Made by a program: the position numbers and the translations under genes
Shown: piece by piece, positions 45,401-56,050 of the stretch
How the letters are laid out: each line of letters opens with the position of its first letter
How positions within the stretch are numbered: the stretch's first letter is position 1
Notes under the pieces: generated by a model
What the model saw: only the letters and a program-made list of their open reading frames with translations
What the model was told of the DNA's origin: nothing
Databases searched by the model: none
NCBI RefSeq assembly: GCF_000002985.6
Contig: NC_003281.10
Coordinates: 372,001 to 436,000, forward strand
Source: Caenorhabditis elegans
Taxonomy: Eukaryota > Nematoda > Chromadorea > Rhabditida > Rhabditidae
Direction of reading: 5' to 3'
DNA length: 64,000 nt

Positions 45401-46692
45401 AAAAATGGTTGTGCACAATTAAAAAGAGCAAGATTTTCTGGGTTTCAGTCGAGAAAATTCGACTTTTCGGAATTTTTTTCAACGAAAATCTAGTTTTCAA
45501 GCTAAAAATGCAATTTTTGTGTTTTCTGTTCAGGAGCAGCCTTTTTTACTTTGAATTTCAAGAATTTCAAGCCAAATTGACAAAAACAAAAGCAAATTTT
45601 CACCCTTTCATTCGTCCAAGTTCTCTCGATACTCTCAAACCAGGCCTCCCACAGATCGTCTACAGTAATCGCATCGTCGTCGCCATGGAACTTATTCTCC
45701 CGTCTAGTTCGTTCGGATCCACGCATTTGCATATCTTCTTTCATAAACTGAAATGAAAAACATAAGAATAAACGGAAAAAAACGATAATTTCTGGATTTG
45801 GGTCTGCTAATTATTTAGCAGACCCAAGTATGGCCTGCTAATTGTTTAGCAGACCCAAATTTCCCAAATGTCATGGTTTTCAACAAGTTTCAATGTATTT
45901 TCGTTATAAATATCATATTTTCTATAGAATTCGCACAAACAACATGAAAATTTGGCAATTTTCAGCAAAATTCAGTTATTTTGCAGCAACAAGAAAAACA
46001 TTAAGAAGAATTTCCAACAAAGTTATGTTTCTGGGTCTGCTAGATATTTTTGGTGCTAAAAAATCGAAATTTTCTCCTTATTTCTTACCCCAGTCGATTC
46101 ATTTCGATCGATTGAACCCGAATGATCATCGTCCATGTCTCGATGAATATCTCTAATCGCTTCATATCCCAATTTATCCCGTATTTTTTCTTCTTCCGCC
46201 GTTACTTCAACATCTGGAAATGGAGAAACTTTAAGAAATGCGTAGTTAGTTAGTTTTCATGATTTTTTTCTTTGTTTAAAATGTTGATTTTAGAAAATTA
46301 AACAGAATTTTAATTGAAATAATTGAAATTTAAGTTTTTTTTGACAAAAAAATCACGTTTTTTATTAAGCTTATGACTTTTAAATTGCCGAATTTCACAT
46401 TTTTATGATTTTTTCGACTCTTTTTTTTTATAGAATATTTTTAGAAAATTGCTTTAAAAATTGCAATTTTGGGCAAAAAACACATCCTTTTTCGAGTTTT
46501 TACATACAAATAATTAAAAATCGCGATTTTTGAAGATTTTCCATACGAAAATACTTTTTTTCCCCAAAAAAAAAAACCTTTTTTTCCTATTTTCCATTAA
46601 AAAAACTAACTTCTAGTCACCCGATCTCCATTAACAACAATAACCACGTTGATTGTAAGATATAAGGCAATAATCCACGAAACTCTACCCAT
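36418..46692 (-). CDS. stim-1: STIM-1, ER calcium sensor for store-operated calcium entry
   Basis: Twelve exons in phase: 46692-46611, 46213-46089, 45747-45604, 45190-44948, 42036-41879, 40270-40091, 39389-39249, 38645-38548, 38406-38347, 37996-37914, 37034-36913, 36574-36418 (TAA); 530 residues. Residues 1-22 are a signal peptide ([20 protein letters not shown]). Residues 55-66 are the EF-hand loop [12 protein letters not shown], which senses luminal calcium. About 98-185 is a SAM domain ([31 protein letters not shown]). About 192-212 is the single membrane helix, then a coiled coil ([16 protein letters not shown]) and SOAR ([27 protein letters not shown]). The tail ends in a polybasic [13 protein letters not shown] for plasma-membrane phosphoinositides. 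Family role: on store depletion it oligomerises and opens Orai channels. Intron 4 (2.9 kb) splits the membrane-helix codons and is mostly satellite. The exon 6 donor (GA|GTTCGT) is weak but keeps phase. Confidence 0.95.
37165..37746. mobile_element. 582-bp near-perfect palindrome with TTTAA duplication
   Basis: In stim-1 intron 10. The arms ATGTGGTGTAGTCGTCGAAT and TTCGACTACACCACC are inverted, and the match runs almost without a break to a short loop near 37,460 (ATTTTAAAATGTTATGAATC). TTTAA flanks both ends (37,160-37,164 and 37,747-37,751). Matches the TTTAA-target palindromic MITE class of C. elegans. Confidence 0.9.
38719..38956. repeat. tandem palindromes GTCTGCTAAATATTTAGCAGAC, array 1
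   Basis: In stim-1 intron 8, next to the donor of exon 8 on the minus strand. Seven to eight units of about 31 bp, each a palindrome GGTCTGCTAAATA(A/T)TTAGCAGACC joined by ATAATTG or ATACTTG. Related copies at 45,800-45,858 and 51,111-51,305. Confidence 0.92.
39604..39865. mobile_element. 262-bp MITE with perfect 8-bp TSD
   Basis: CAAGGGTGTCGATTTTTCGA to TCGAAAAATGACACCCTTT, with internal TCGATTTTTCGATTTT repeats. Flanked by GCCAGAAT on both sides (39,596-39,603 and 39,866-39,873). In stim-1 intron 6. hAT-like by duplication length. Confidence 0.88.
40340..41886. repeat. intronic tandem duplication interrupted by a MITE
   Basis: Unit 1 is about 40,340-40,690. Unit 2 is about 40,731-41,017 plus 41,796-41,886, offset about 390 bp. 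Shared blocks include ATTTTACATGAAAATTGGAG, TTAATCTACTTCTTAAAATT and GAAAACTCTCAATTTCTCACC. Unit 2 runs into the donor of stim-1 exon 5, so unit 1 carries a decoy copy of that splice site near 40,680. The MITE sits only in unit 2. Confidence 0.85.
41018..41795. mobile_element. 778-bp palindromic MITE (CACTGCAA family), copy 2
   Basis: Ends CACTGCGACTTTTTTCGAACG and CGAAAAAAGTTGCAGTG. It is the inverted counterpart of 34,916-35,698 over its full length. It splits AGTACATARTATGACAA, which is intact in the neighbouring tandem unit near 40,590. The duplication is about 5 bp (AGTAT/AATAT, one mismatch). In stim-1 intron 5. Confidence 0.9.
42310..44625 (+). repeat. TACTGTAG satellite with higher-order structure
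   Basis: About 20 units of roughly 100-120 bp: GGGGTACTGTAGGGTTACTG, then GAAAAATTGACTTTTCGT, then TTTGAAAGGATATTGGTTTG and GAGTTAGTGGGGATATGGTC. A block of several units at 42,395-43,260 repeats almost exactly at 43,737-44,602 (offset 1,342 bp). It fills stim-1 intron 4. Copies in the opposite orientation are at 52.6 and 55.4-56.0 kb. Confidence 0.95.
45800..45858. repeat. GTCTGCTAAATATTTAGCAGAC palindromes, short copy
   Basis: Two units just upstream (in minus-strand sense) of stim-1 exon 3, in intron 2. Same palindrome as at 38.7 and 51.1 kb. Confidence 0.85.
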
Positions 46693-46739
46693 TTTTAACT
46701 GCTTTTTGTGTAGCAAGGTCTAGTTCATTACGACGAATC

Positions 46740-48480
46740 TGAAAATGTTTTTTTTTTTTTTGAAAATTTAATTGGAGGGAGAATATGAGAAAAACGACGA
46801 AAAACAGATTTTGGCGGTTTTTTGAAAAAAAAATTGTTTTTTTTTGGAAAAGAAAGAGTCGAAAATTAATTTTTTTTTTTTGCAGTTTTTAAATATTTTT
46901 TCCTGAAAATTGAAAATTTTGGGAATTTCCAAGTCATATATTTGAAGAAAAACTAGAAATTTCAACTTTTTGCTAAAAATTGAAATTTTCGATGAAAAAA
47001 CTGCAATTTTTTGGGTTCTCTAATTTTTTTTTTGAGAAAACGCATACAAATCCTATTTTTTTCCGAAAATTGCAATTTTTGGAAATTTTCAAGTCAAAAA
47101 ATGAGAAAAACACTAAATTTGTGATTTAAAAAAAATTGAAAGTTTGGTAAATTTCAAGTCAAAAATTTGAGAGAAAGCATAAAAATGTAACTTTTGGAAA
47201 AATTTGAATTTTTACTAAAAATTGAAATTTTCGATGAAAAACTGCAACTTTTTGGGTTTTCTAATTTTTTTTTTTGAGAAAACGCATAAAAATCTATTTT
47301 TTTCCGGAAATTGCAATTTTTGGAAATCTACTAATCAAAATTTTGGAATTGTGATTTTTAAAAAAATTGAAATTTTGGGAATTTGTGTGTCAAAAAATTG
47401 AGAAAAAGCATAAAAATGTAACTTTGTGAAAAAATTGAATTTTTTCCTTAAAAAACTGTAAATTTTCGCCAAAAAGACTGCAATTTTTCGGAGATTTTCT
47501 GACCAAAATGCTCGAGAAAAACCTAGCCAATTTTATTAAAAATAGTATTAATTTTTCGATAAATTTCAACTTTTATTCTTAATTTTTTTTTAAACAAAAA
47601 CACAAAATTTACCAAAGAAAGAAAAAAGAAAAAGAAGAAAAAACATTTTTTTTTGCGGTTTTTTGAAGAAAACAGTTGGTCAAAACAGTCGAAAATTACA
47701 TTTTTAGGATTTTTTCTAATATTTTCCACGAAAATTTCAATTTTTGAAAATTTCCAAGTCAAAAATTTGAGAAAAAGCATAAAAATGTAACTTTTTGAAA
47801 GAATTGAATTTTCGCTAAAAATTGTAAAATTGCAATTTTTTGATACATTTTTTTAAAAGTCAGGCTGTTTTTTGAAAAAAAATTGTAAAAACTGGACATA
47901 AACAGTCGAAAACTAATTTTTTGAGGTTTTCTAATATTTTTTCAATTTTGCAATTTTTGAAGACTTCCAAGTGAAAAATGTGAAAAAAAGTGATTTTTTT
48001 AAAAATTAAAAATTGCGGAATTTTCGAGTCAAAATTTTGAGAAAAAAATTGAAATGTTGATATTTTTCGAGCCAGAAAATTGAGAAAAACAACATAAAAA
48101 TGTAACTTTTTGAAAAAAGTGAATTTTCGTTAAAAATTGTACATTTTCGACGAAAAAAATGCAATTGGAGATTTTTGGAGATTTTCAGACAAAAAAAAAT
48201 CTTTAGAAAAATCTAGCCAATTTTATTGAAATTAGTATTAATTTTTCGAAAAAAATCAATTTTTATTGCTTTTTTTTCAACAAAAACACAAAATTCACCA
48301 AGTTTTGCACATAATTTTTAGTATGGCAAAAATGGCAATTTTCTCGCATTATTTATCAAAAAACTATCATAAAAATCAAACACTAATCCTATTAAACCCA
48401 CAAAATTTATCAAAATTTATCAAAATATTCCCTCCTTTTTTCAGCGACAACTTTTAAAATTTGTCTGAAAAAGAGGAAAA
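46740..48480. repeat. AT-rich degenerate tandem repeat upstream of stim-1
   Basis: A loose unit of about 230-300 bp recurs: AAAATGTAACTTTTTGAAAA, TTTTCGATGAAAAACTGCAA, TTTGAGAAAACGCATAAAAA, GGAAATTGCAATTTTTGG. A and T runs come at short regular intervals. No gene seen. It starts about 50 bp upstream of the stim-1 ATG, so it covers the promoter region. Confidence 0.6.
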
Positions 48481-48719
48481 AAAACTAAAAAAAGATGACG
48501 TGTGGGGCAGGAAAAGGTGAAAAAAAAGTGGCAGAGAAAAAGAGAAAAGAGATGGAAAAAAAAACAAAAAAACAGAAAAAAATTCTGCCGATTGTTTCTC
48601 TGAATCTCTTTTCTTTTCTCACTTTTAATTTCTCAGAGTTTTATTTATTTTTTATTGATTTTCAGAAAGTTTAGCTTTTGTGGCCGTGGGAGGTGAAAAC
48701 TCGGCCACCATTTTTTTGA

Positions 48720-48913
48720 CGTGGTGGTGCCAGGCTGTCCCATCAAGGTTTGATCTACAAAAAATGCGGGAATTTTTAGTCCAAAAAATGTGAAGTCACC
48801 AGCACGTTCTTAACTATACGAAATCAGTTGAGAACTCTGCGTCACTTCTCCGCTTTTTTTTTGTAGATCACGGTAGATCAAGCCGGAATGAGACACTCTG
48901 ACACCACCACGTG
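48720..48913. repeat. CACGTGGTGTCAG palindromic repeat
   Basis: GTGGTGGTGCCAGGCTGTCC to CTGACACCACCACGTG, both arms present (GATCTACAAAAAATGCGGGA; TTTTTTTGTAGATC). Confidence 0.8.
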
Positions 48914-48999
48914 TACTCCTCGAGGATAAGTCTTCTTCCTTGTTTAAATATTAAAATTGTCTAATATTTTAGCTGAAAATCTATTTATTTACCGCTAGA

Positions 49000-50250
49000 A
49001 GCTAGCTACAAAAACGTAACTACCGCGATTTTTACTTGAAACGCTAAAAAATTATTTGGTGGCCGAGTTTTAGGGAAACTCGGCCACACATTTTTTAAAG
49101 GGGGAGTAGAGTTTGTGGGTATTTTGTTTAAAAAGATTAAAACTCGTCCGAAACCACCGAATTTCATAATGAGACTTCACAAAAAATTTCCAAAAATTTT
49201 TTATGGCCGGTCAAAATTTCGAAAAAAAGGGCCAAATTTTGCTAAAAAAACATTTATTTGAAAAAAAAAGTTCGGCCACCGAGTTTTATTCCAAGAGAAG
49301 CAAAATTTTCAATTTTTCGAAATTCATAAAATCTCAGTTTCCAAAAAAACATAAATTAAATGAAAAATTAAATAAAAAACCCGAAAAATCTCATTTTTAC
49401 CGAATAAGCGGCCGGTCAAAATTTCGAAAAAAAAAGGGCCAAATTTTGCTAAAATTTGAAATTTCCCACACTTTTCTTTGTCACAGCTGCTGGATTTTAG
49501 TTTTTCTGAAATTATCACTTTTTAATCCTTATTTTGGTAATTTATCTCGCCGGAAAAAATCAACGGATTAAGACAACTTTTAGGCCGATTGGCATCCAAT
49601 TTTGATCATTTTTGGATGCCTATCGGCCTAAAAGTTGTCTCAATCAACGAATTTCCACGAGATAAATTACCAAAATAAGGATTAAAAAGTGATAATTTCA
49701 GAAAAACTGAAATTCAGCGGCTGTGACGAAGAAAAGTGTGCGAAATCTCAGATTTTAGCAAAATTTGGCTCTTTTTTTCGAAATTTTGACCGGCCGCTCA
49801 TTCGGTAAAAATGAGATTTTTCGGGTTTTATATTTAATTTTTCGTTTAATTTATGTTTTTTTGGAAACTGAGATTTTATGAATTTCGAAAAATTGTTAAT
49901 TTTGTAAAAAAAAATGTCTGATTTGGGGTTTTTTTGCTTTTTCGGTAAAAATTAGATTTTTCGGGATTTTTATTCAGTTTTTCATTTAAAATTGAAAATT
50001 GAATTAACTCCCTTCTTCCCCCCGCTTAATTACCGTGATTTTTACTTGAAACGGTAAAAAATAATTCGGTGGCCGAGTTTTAGGGAAACTCGGCCACCTA
50101 TTTTTTAAACAATAAAAATTCGGATATTCAAGTTTCCAAAAATTATAATTTTCAATTTTCAGAATTTTGAAAAATTGAAAATTTTGCTTTTCTTGGAATA
50201 AAAATCGGTGGTCGACAGTTTTTTTACAAATTCATTTTTTTTAATTTTGT
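49000..50250. repeat. GGTGGCCGAGTTTTAGGG repeats around a large palindrome
   Basis: The segment ATTTTTACTTGAAACG...GGTGGCCGAGTTTTAGGGAA occurs at 49,028-49,090 and 50,038-50,098 in the same orientation. Between them a palindrome spans about 49,305-49,893, centred near 49,597 (GGCATCCAATTTTGATCATT). Its arms include ACTTTTAGGCCGATTGGCAT and GCCTATCGGCCTAAAAGT. It is a nested non-coding element; the frames inside are spurious. Confidence 0.75.
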
Positions 50251-50367
50251 AAAAAAATGTCTGAATTGCGGTTTTTTTATGCTTTTTCGGTAAAAATTAG
50301 ATTGTTCGGGTTTTTTATTCAATTTTTCCTTTAATTTCTGTGTTTTTCTTCTGGAAACTGAGATTTA

Positions 50368-50544
50368 CACGTGGTGTCAGGCTGTCTCATTGCGATTTGA
50401 TCTACGAAAAATGCGGAAATAATTTTCCAGAAAAATTGTGACGTAAGCACGCTCTTAACCATGCGAAATCAGCTGAGATGTCTGCGTCTCTTCTCCCGCA
50501 TTTTTCGGAGATCAAAACGAAATGGGACTTTCTGACTCCACGTG
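50368..50544. repeat. CACGTGGTGTCAG palindromic repeat
   Basis: CACGTGGTGTCAGGCTGTCT to GGGACTTTCTGACTCCACGTG, both arms present. Flanked by parts of the neighbouring palindromic repeat (ACTGAGATTT before, TTTATGAATTTC after), so it inserted into that element. Confidence 0.8.
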
Positions 50545-51110
50545 ATTTTATGAATTTCACAAATTTTTTCTAAATTTGAGCTTTCTTAAAATAAAAATTC
50601 TGGGGTCAAATAGAAACAAAAAGTAAAACCAATAAATAAATAAAAAATCGGGAAAATTGAATTAACTCCCTTCTTCCCCCCACTCAAACATACACATTTC
50701 CTATAGTTTTATATTTTATTTTTCGCCCTTTTTATTGACATAAATGCTTATCAGTGATGTGTGTGTGTAATCTTTATGTGTCATTTTTTTTTGGTGGAGG
50801 AAATTGGGAAAAGAGGAAATTTTGTTAAATTTGGAGTTATTTTAGGAAGGAATTTGGTTAGAATTTGGCTGGAAATTTTTGAAAATTAAAATTCGTGAAA
50901 AGTTGGTTTGCTTTTAATATTAAAAATTTGCTTTTAATATTAAAAATTCAAAAATTCCAGTTTTCGAAAAATATTTAATTGTCAGAATTTGCTTTGTTTG
51001 GAATAAAAATCGATGGCCGAATATTTTTTTATTCCAATTTTTAAAGTCAAAAGTGTTTTGGCGGAAAAAATGTTTTTTTTTCCAATTTCAATCAATTTTT
51101 CCCAAAAAAA

Positions 51111-51305
51111 GAGACCCAATTATGGTCTGCTAATTATTTAGCAGACCCAATTATGGTCTGCTAATTATTTAGCAGACCCAATTATGGTCTGCTAATTATT
51201 TAGCAGACCCAAGTATGGTTTGCTAATTATTTAGCAGACCCAAATATAGTCTGCTAAATATTTAGCAGACCCAATTATGATCTGCTAATTATTTAGCAGA
51301 CCCAA
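51111..51305. repeat. tandem palindromes GTCTGCTAAATATTTAGCAGAC, array 2
   Basis: Six units of about 31 bp joined by CCAATTATG or CCAAGTATG. The palindrome core varies between TAATTATTTA and TAAATATTTA. A single half unit lies at 51,738. Confidence 0.92.
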
Positions 51306-52574
51306 GCTTACTGTAAATTTTAAATTATTCCGATAATTCATTCTAGAATAAATATACTTTGAATTCGAGAAACTATTGAAAAAAAAAACAAAAATTAGTT
51401 TTTAAAAAGTTTCAAAAAATATCATTTTGGTGAAATTTGAGATAATTTGGAGCTTTTTGAGCGATTTTTTGGGTTTTTACGAGGATTTCCATCATTTTTA
51501 GCTTCAAAAACTGTGTAAATTCAGCTAAACAATGATTAAAAGTGCCGGAAATTGCCGGAAACCCGGAGAAAAACTTAAAAATCAGACCAAGGGGTGCAGA
51601 AATATTTTTAAAATTTGGATTTTTCGTGAAAAGTTTAGTTTTTAGAGTTTTCGAGTAGTTTCTGGTACTAAAAAGTATTTAAAAAGTATTTTATATCATT
51701 TTTTCGCTTTGAAAATTCCCAGAAAACTGAGAAAATAATATTTAGCAGACCCAAATCATAACAATTGTAAGGAATAGCATTTTTTTTACAGGTTTTTAAA
51801 TATTTTTATAATTTTGAAGGTATTATAAAATGTAAATAGCATTTTTAAGCGCAGAAATATCAAAATGTTGAGATTTTCAGCAAAAAATTTAAGGTTTTTC
51901 GTAGAAAATAGAAGTTTTCAGGTCGCTTACATGACAAATAATTAATTTTCAGTTAAAAAATCGATAAAAAAGCAAAATTTGAGGTAAATTTAAGAAAAAA
52001 ATCACGAAAAAGAGAGAAAATGCATGATAATCGGCATAAAAATAGTTTTTTTTTCAGAAAAGTGGAAAGTTTCTCAATGGAGCGCGCTTGCGTTTCTTTG
52101 GCGCGGAAGAATTTTTTTCCGAATGGAGATGTTTTATGATGGAATGAAAGCAATTATTTTGTGGATTCGAATTGTTTTTGCACATTTAAATTGATAAAAA
52201 TCTATTGAAATTAATTATTTATCACACAGAAAACTAGAAAAATGCATGTATTAATTCGAAAATTGGAGAACATTTAAAACGTCCCAAAAATCAATAGAAA
52301 TTGATTTCTTAACAAATATTTACAGTTTAATTATAGATTACCAGCCGCTGACCGCGCCTACGGCGCGGGCAACGACTGGCACCATTGAAAGTATTTGACA
52401 CACATACCTTCAATCACTCAAAAAATTTCTCATCATGAAAAAAACTTGAAACACTTAAAACGCGGTTTACTGGCACTGTTACATGTATGTATTTTTCTAC
52501 CATATGCATGTTTCAAAAATTCACAGACAGTATGAAAACTTTCTGTTACTTTTTGACCAAGACAATAACCTTAC

Positions 52575-52762
52575 AATACCACTACAGTACCTTGACATTA
52601 TCCTCCACCGACTCCTAACCCAATACCTCTTCAAAGGACGAAATGCCAATTTTTCCAAAACTACAGTAACCCTACCGTATACCTACAGTACCCCTATAGT
52701 ACCACTACAGTACCTTGACTTGATCCCCCATCAACTCCCAAATAACTACCTCTTCTAAAGCT
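52575..52762 (-). repeat. TACTGTAG satellite, inverted copies
   Basis: CTACAGTACCTTGAC, CTACAGTAACCCTACCGTAT and AACTACCTCTTC blocks are the reverse complement of the unit in stim-1 intron 4. It directly abuts the heat-shock-element array. Confidence 0.8.
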
Positions 52763-52774
52763 CTAAGCTCAATT

Positions 52775-54350
52775 TTTCGGAACATTCCAGAATTTTCTCG
52801 ATTTTTCTAGAAAGTTCTGGAACATTCCAGAATTTTCTCGATTTTTCTAGAAAGTTCTGGAACATTCCAGAAATTTCCCGATTTTTCTAGAAAGTTCTGG
52901 AACATTCCAGACTTTTCCCAATTTTTCTAGAAAGTTCTTGAACATTCCAGAAATTTCTTGATTTTTCTAGAAAGTTCTGGTACATTCCAGAATTTTTCCA
53001 ATTTTTCTAGAAAGTTCTGGAACATTCCAGAAATTTCTCGATTTTTCTAGAAAGTTCTGGTACATTCCAGAATTTTCTCGATTTTTCTAGAAAGTTCTGG
53101 AACATTCCAGAAATTTCCCGATTTTTCTAGAAAGTTCTGGAACATTCCAGACTTTTCCCAATTTTTCTAGAAAGTTCTTGAACATTCCAGAAATTTCTCG
53201 ATTTTTCTAGAAAGTTCTGGAACATTCCAGAATTTTCCCAATTTTTCTAGAAAGTTCTTGAACATTCCAGAAATTTCTCGATTTTTCTAGAAAGTTCTGG
53301 TACATTCCAGAATTTTTCCAATTTTTCTAGAAAGTTCTGGAACATTCCAGAATTTTCTCGATTTTTCTAGAAAGTTCTTGAACATTCCAGAAATTTCCCA
53401 ATTTTTCTAGAAAGTTCTTGAACATTCCAGAAATTTCCCAATTTTTCTAGAAAGTTCTGGAACATTCCAGAAATTTCCCAATTTTTCTAGAAAGTTCTGG
53501 AACATTCCAGAATTTTCTCGATTTTTCTAGAAAGTTCTGGAACATTCCAGAAATTTCTCAATTTTTCTAGAAAGTTCTGGTACATTCCAGAATTTTCTCG
53601 ATTTTTTTAGAAAGTTCTGGAACATTCCAGAATTTTCTCGATTTTTCTAGAAAGTTCTTGAACATTCCAGACTTTTCCCAATTTTACTAGAAAGTTCTGG
53701 AACATTCCAGAATTTTCTCGATTTTTCTAGAAAGTTCTGGAACATTCCAGAATCTTCTCGATTTTTCTAGAAAGTTCTTGAACATTCCAGAAATTTCCCG
53801 ATTTTTCTAGAAAGTTCTGGAACATTCCAAAATTTTCTCGATTTTTCTAGAAAGTTCTTGAACATTCCAGAAATTTCTCGATTTTTCTAGAAAGTTCTGG
53901 TACATTCCAGAATTTTTCCAATTTTTCTAGAAAGTTCTGGAACATTCCAGAATTTTCTCGATTTTTCTAGAAAGTTCTTGAACATTCCAGAAATTTCCCG
54001 ATTTTTCTAGAAAGTTCTGGAACATTCCAGACTTTTCCCAATTTTTCTAGAAAGTTCTGGAACATTCCAGACTTTTCCCAATTTTTCTAGAAAGTTCTGG
54101 AACATTCCAGAAATTTCTCGATTTTTCTAGAAAGTTCTGGAACATTCCAGACTTTTCCCAATTTTTCTAGAAAGTTCTGGAACATTCCAGAATTTTCTCG
54201 ATTTTTCTAGAAAGTTCTTGAACATTCCAGAAATTTCCCGATTTTTCTAGAAAGTTCTGGAACATTCCAGACTTTTTCCAATTTTTCTAGAAAGTTCTGG
54301 AACATTCCAGAATTTTCTCGATTTTTCTAGAAAGTTCTGGAACATTCGAG
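52775..54350. repeat. 40-bp minisatellite forming a continuous heat-shock-element array
   Basis: About 39 units of exactly 40 bp: TTTCTAGAAAGTTCTGGAAC followed by ATTCCAGAATTTTCTCGATT, with small variants (CCCG, CCCA, TTGA). Read as pentamers, each unit gives GAAAG TTCTG GAACA TTCCA GAATT TTC, i.e. nGAAn in alternating orientation six times, the HSF binding consensus. TTCTGGAA/TTCCAGAA also forms a perfect hairpin. It lies 6 kb upstream of stim-1 and 3 kb upstream of the chromodomain gene. Confidence 0.95.
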
Positions 54351-54399
54351 AATTTTTTCGAAATTTCCAGAAGATTCTAGATTTCCAGAATTTTAGAAT

Positions 54400-55390
54400 T
54401 TTCAGAAAATTTCAATTTCCCGCAAAAATATTTTTCACAGAAAATTTAAATTTCCCGCCAAAATATTTTTCACAGAAAATTTAAATTTCCCGCCAAAATA
54501 TTTTTCACAGAAAATTTAAATTTCCCTCCAAAATATTTTTCTCAGAAAATTTAAATTTCCCGCCGAAATATTTTTCACAGAAAATTTAAATTTCCCGCCA
54601 AAATATTTTTCTCAGAAAATTTAAATTTCCCGCCAAAATTTTGGGTCTTACCACGGTGGGTCTCACCACGACGGGTCTCACCACGTTGGGTCTCACCACG
54701 ATGGGTCTCACCACGATGGGTCTTTTCACGATGGGTCTCACCACGGTGGGTCTCGCCACGATGGGTCTCGCCACGATGGGTCTCGCCACGAAGATCTCGC
54801 AGCAACATTTTTTTAATTTTCCAGAAGGTTCTAGAACAATCCAGAATTTTTTCGAATTTTCCAGAAGGTTCTGGAACATTCCAGAATTTTCTAGAATTTT
54901 CCAGAACCTTATTTCCCGCCAAAATATTTTTCACAGAAAATTTAAATTTCCCGCCAAAATATTTTTCACAGAAAATTTAAATTTCCCTTCAAAATATTTT
55001 TCTCAGAAAATTTAAATTTCCCGCCAAAATATTTTTCACAGAAAATTTAAATTTCCCGCCAAAATTTTGGGTCTTACCACGGTGGGTCTCACCACGACGG
55101 GTCTCACCACGATGGGTCTCGCCACGATGGGTCTCGCCACGATGGGTCTCGCCACGATGGGTCTCACCACGATGGGTCTCACCACGATGGGTCTTTTCAC
55201 GATGGGTCTCACCACGGTGGGTCTCGCCACGATGGGTCTCGCCACGATGGGTCTCGCCACGAAGATCTCGCAGCAACATTTTTTTAATTTTCCAGAAGGT
55301 TCTAGAACAATCCAGAATTTTTTCGAATTTTCCAGAAGGTTCTGGAACATTCCAGAATTTTCTAGAATTTTCCAGAACCTTCTGGATAAT
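54400..55390. repeat. composite higher-order repeat (37-bp and 15-bp units)
   Basis: A module runs through a 37-bp unit (AAATTTCCCGCCAAAATATT), then a 15-bp unit (GATGGGTCTCACCAC, 10 copies at 54,650-54,790), then HSE-like TTCCAGAAGGTTCTAGAAC. The module repeats at about 54,910-55,390, with 14 copies of the 15-bp unit at 55,070-55,265. Because 15 is a multiple of 3, frames stay open on both strands (GETHR and VRPIV peptides). I do not regard these as genes. Confidence 0.9.
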
Positions 55391-55439
55391 TTCAGAATTT
55401 TCCCGAAGTTTCCAATTTCCCTTCCAAAGACGGGAAGTC

Positions 55440-56050
55440 AATTTTTCATAAACTACCGTAATCCTACCGTACTCCTACAGTACTCCTACAGTACTACTAC
55501 AGTACCCCGACCATATTCCACTACTAACCGCAAACCTATATCTCTTCAAAAGACAAAAACACAATTTTTCATAAACTACAGTAATCCTACCGTACTCCTA
55601 CAGTACTCCTACAGTACTACTGCAGTACCCCGACCATATCCCACTACTAACCCCCAAACCTATATCTCTTCAAAAGACAAAAGCTCAATTTTTCCTAAAC
55701 TACAGTAATCCTACAGTACTCCTACAGTACCTCTACAGTACTACTACAGTACCCCGACCATATCCCACCACTAACCCCAAACCTATATCTCTTCAAAAGA
55801 CAAAAACTCAATTTTTCCTAAACTACAGTAATCCTACAGTACTCCTAAAGTACCTCTACAGTACTACTACAGTACCCCGACCATATCCCACCACTAACCC
55901 CAAACCTATATCTCTTCAAAAGACAAAAACTCAATTTTTCCTAAACTACAGTAATCCTACAGTACTCCTACAGTACCTCTACAGTACTACTACAGTACCC
56001 CGCCCATATCCCCCTACTAACCCCAAACTAATATCCCTCCAACAGCCGAT
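55440..56050 (-). repeat. TACTGTAG satellite, inverted block
   Basis: Five units of about 117 bp: CTACAGTAATCCTACAGTAC, CCCGACCATATCCCACTACT, AACCCCAAACCTATATCTCT, TCAAAAGACAAAAACTCAAT. It is the reverse complement of the intron 4 satellite of stim-1. Confidence 0.93.

Noticed and set aside
52775..54350. CRISPR-like regular direct repeats
   Set aside because: Unit is contiguous with no unique spacers, and the genome is a nematode; it is a minisatellite.
54575..55708. Open frames of 97-213 codons with GETHR or VRPIV repeats
   Set aside because: They follow from a 15-bp tandem unit that keeps several frames open on both strands; no start, splice or family support.
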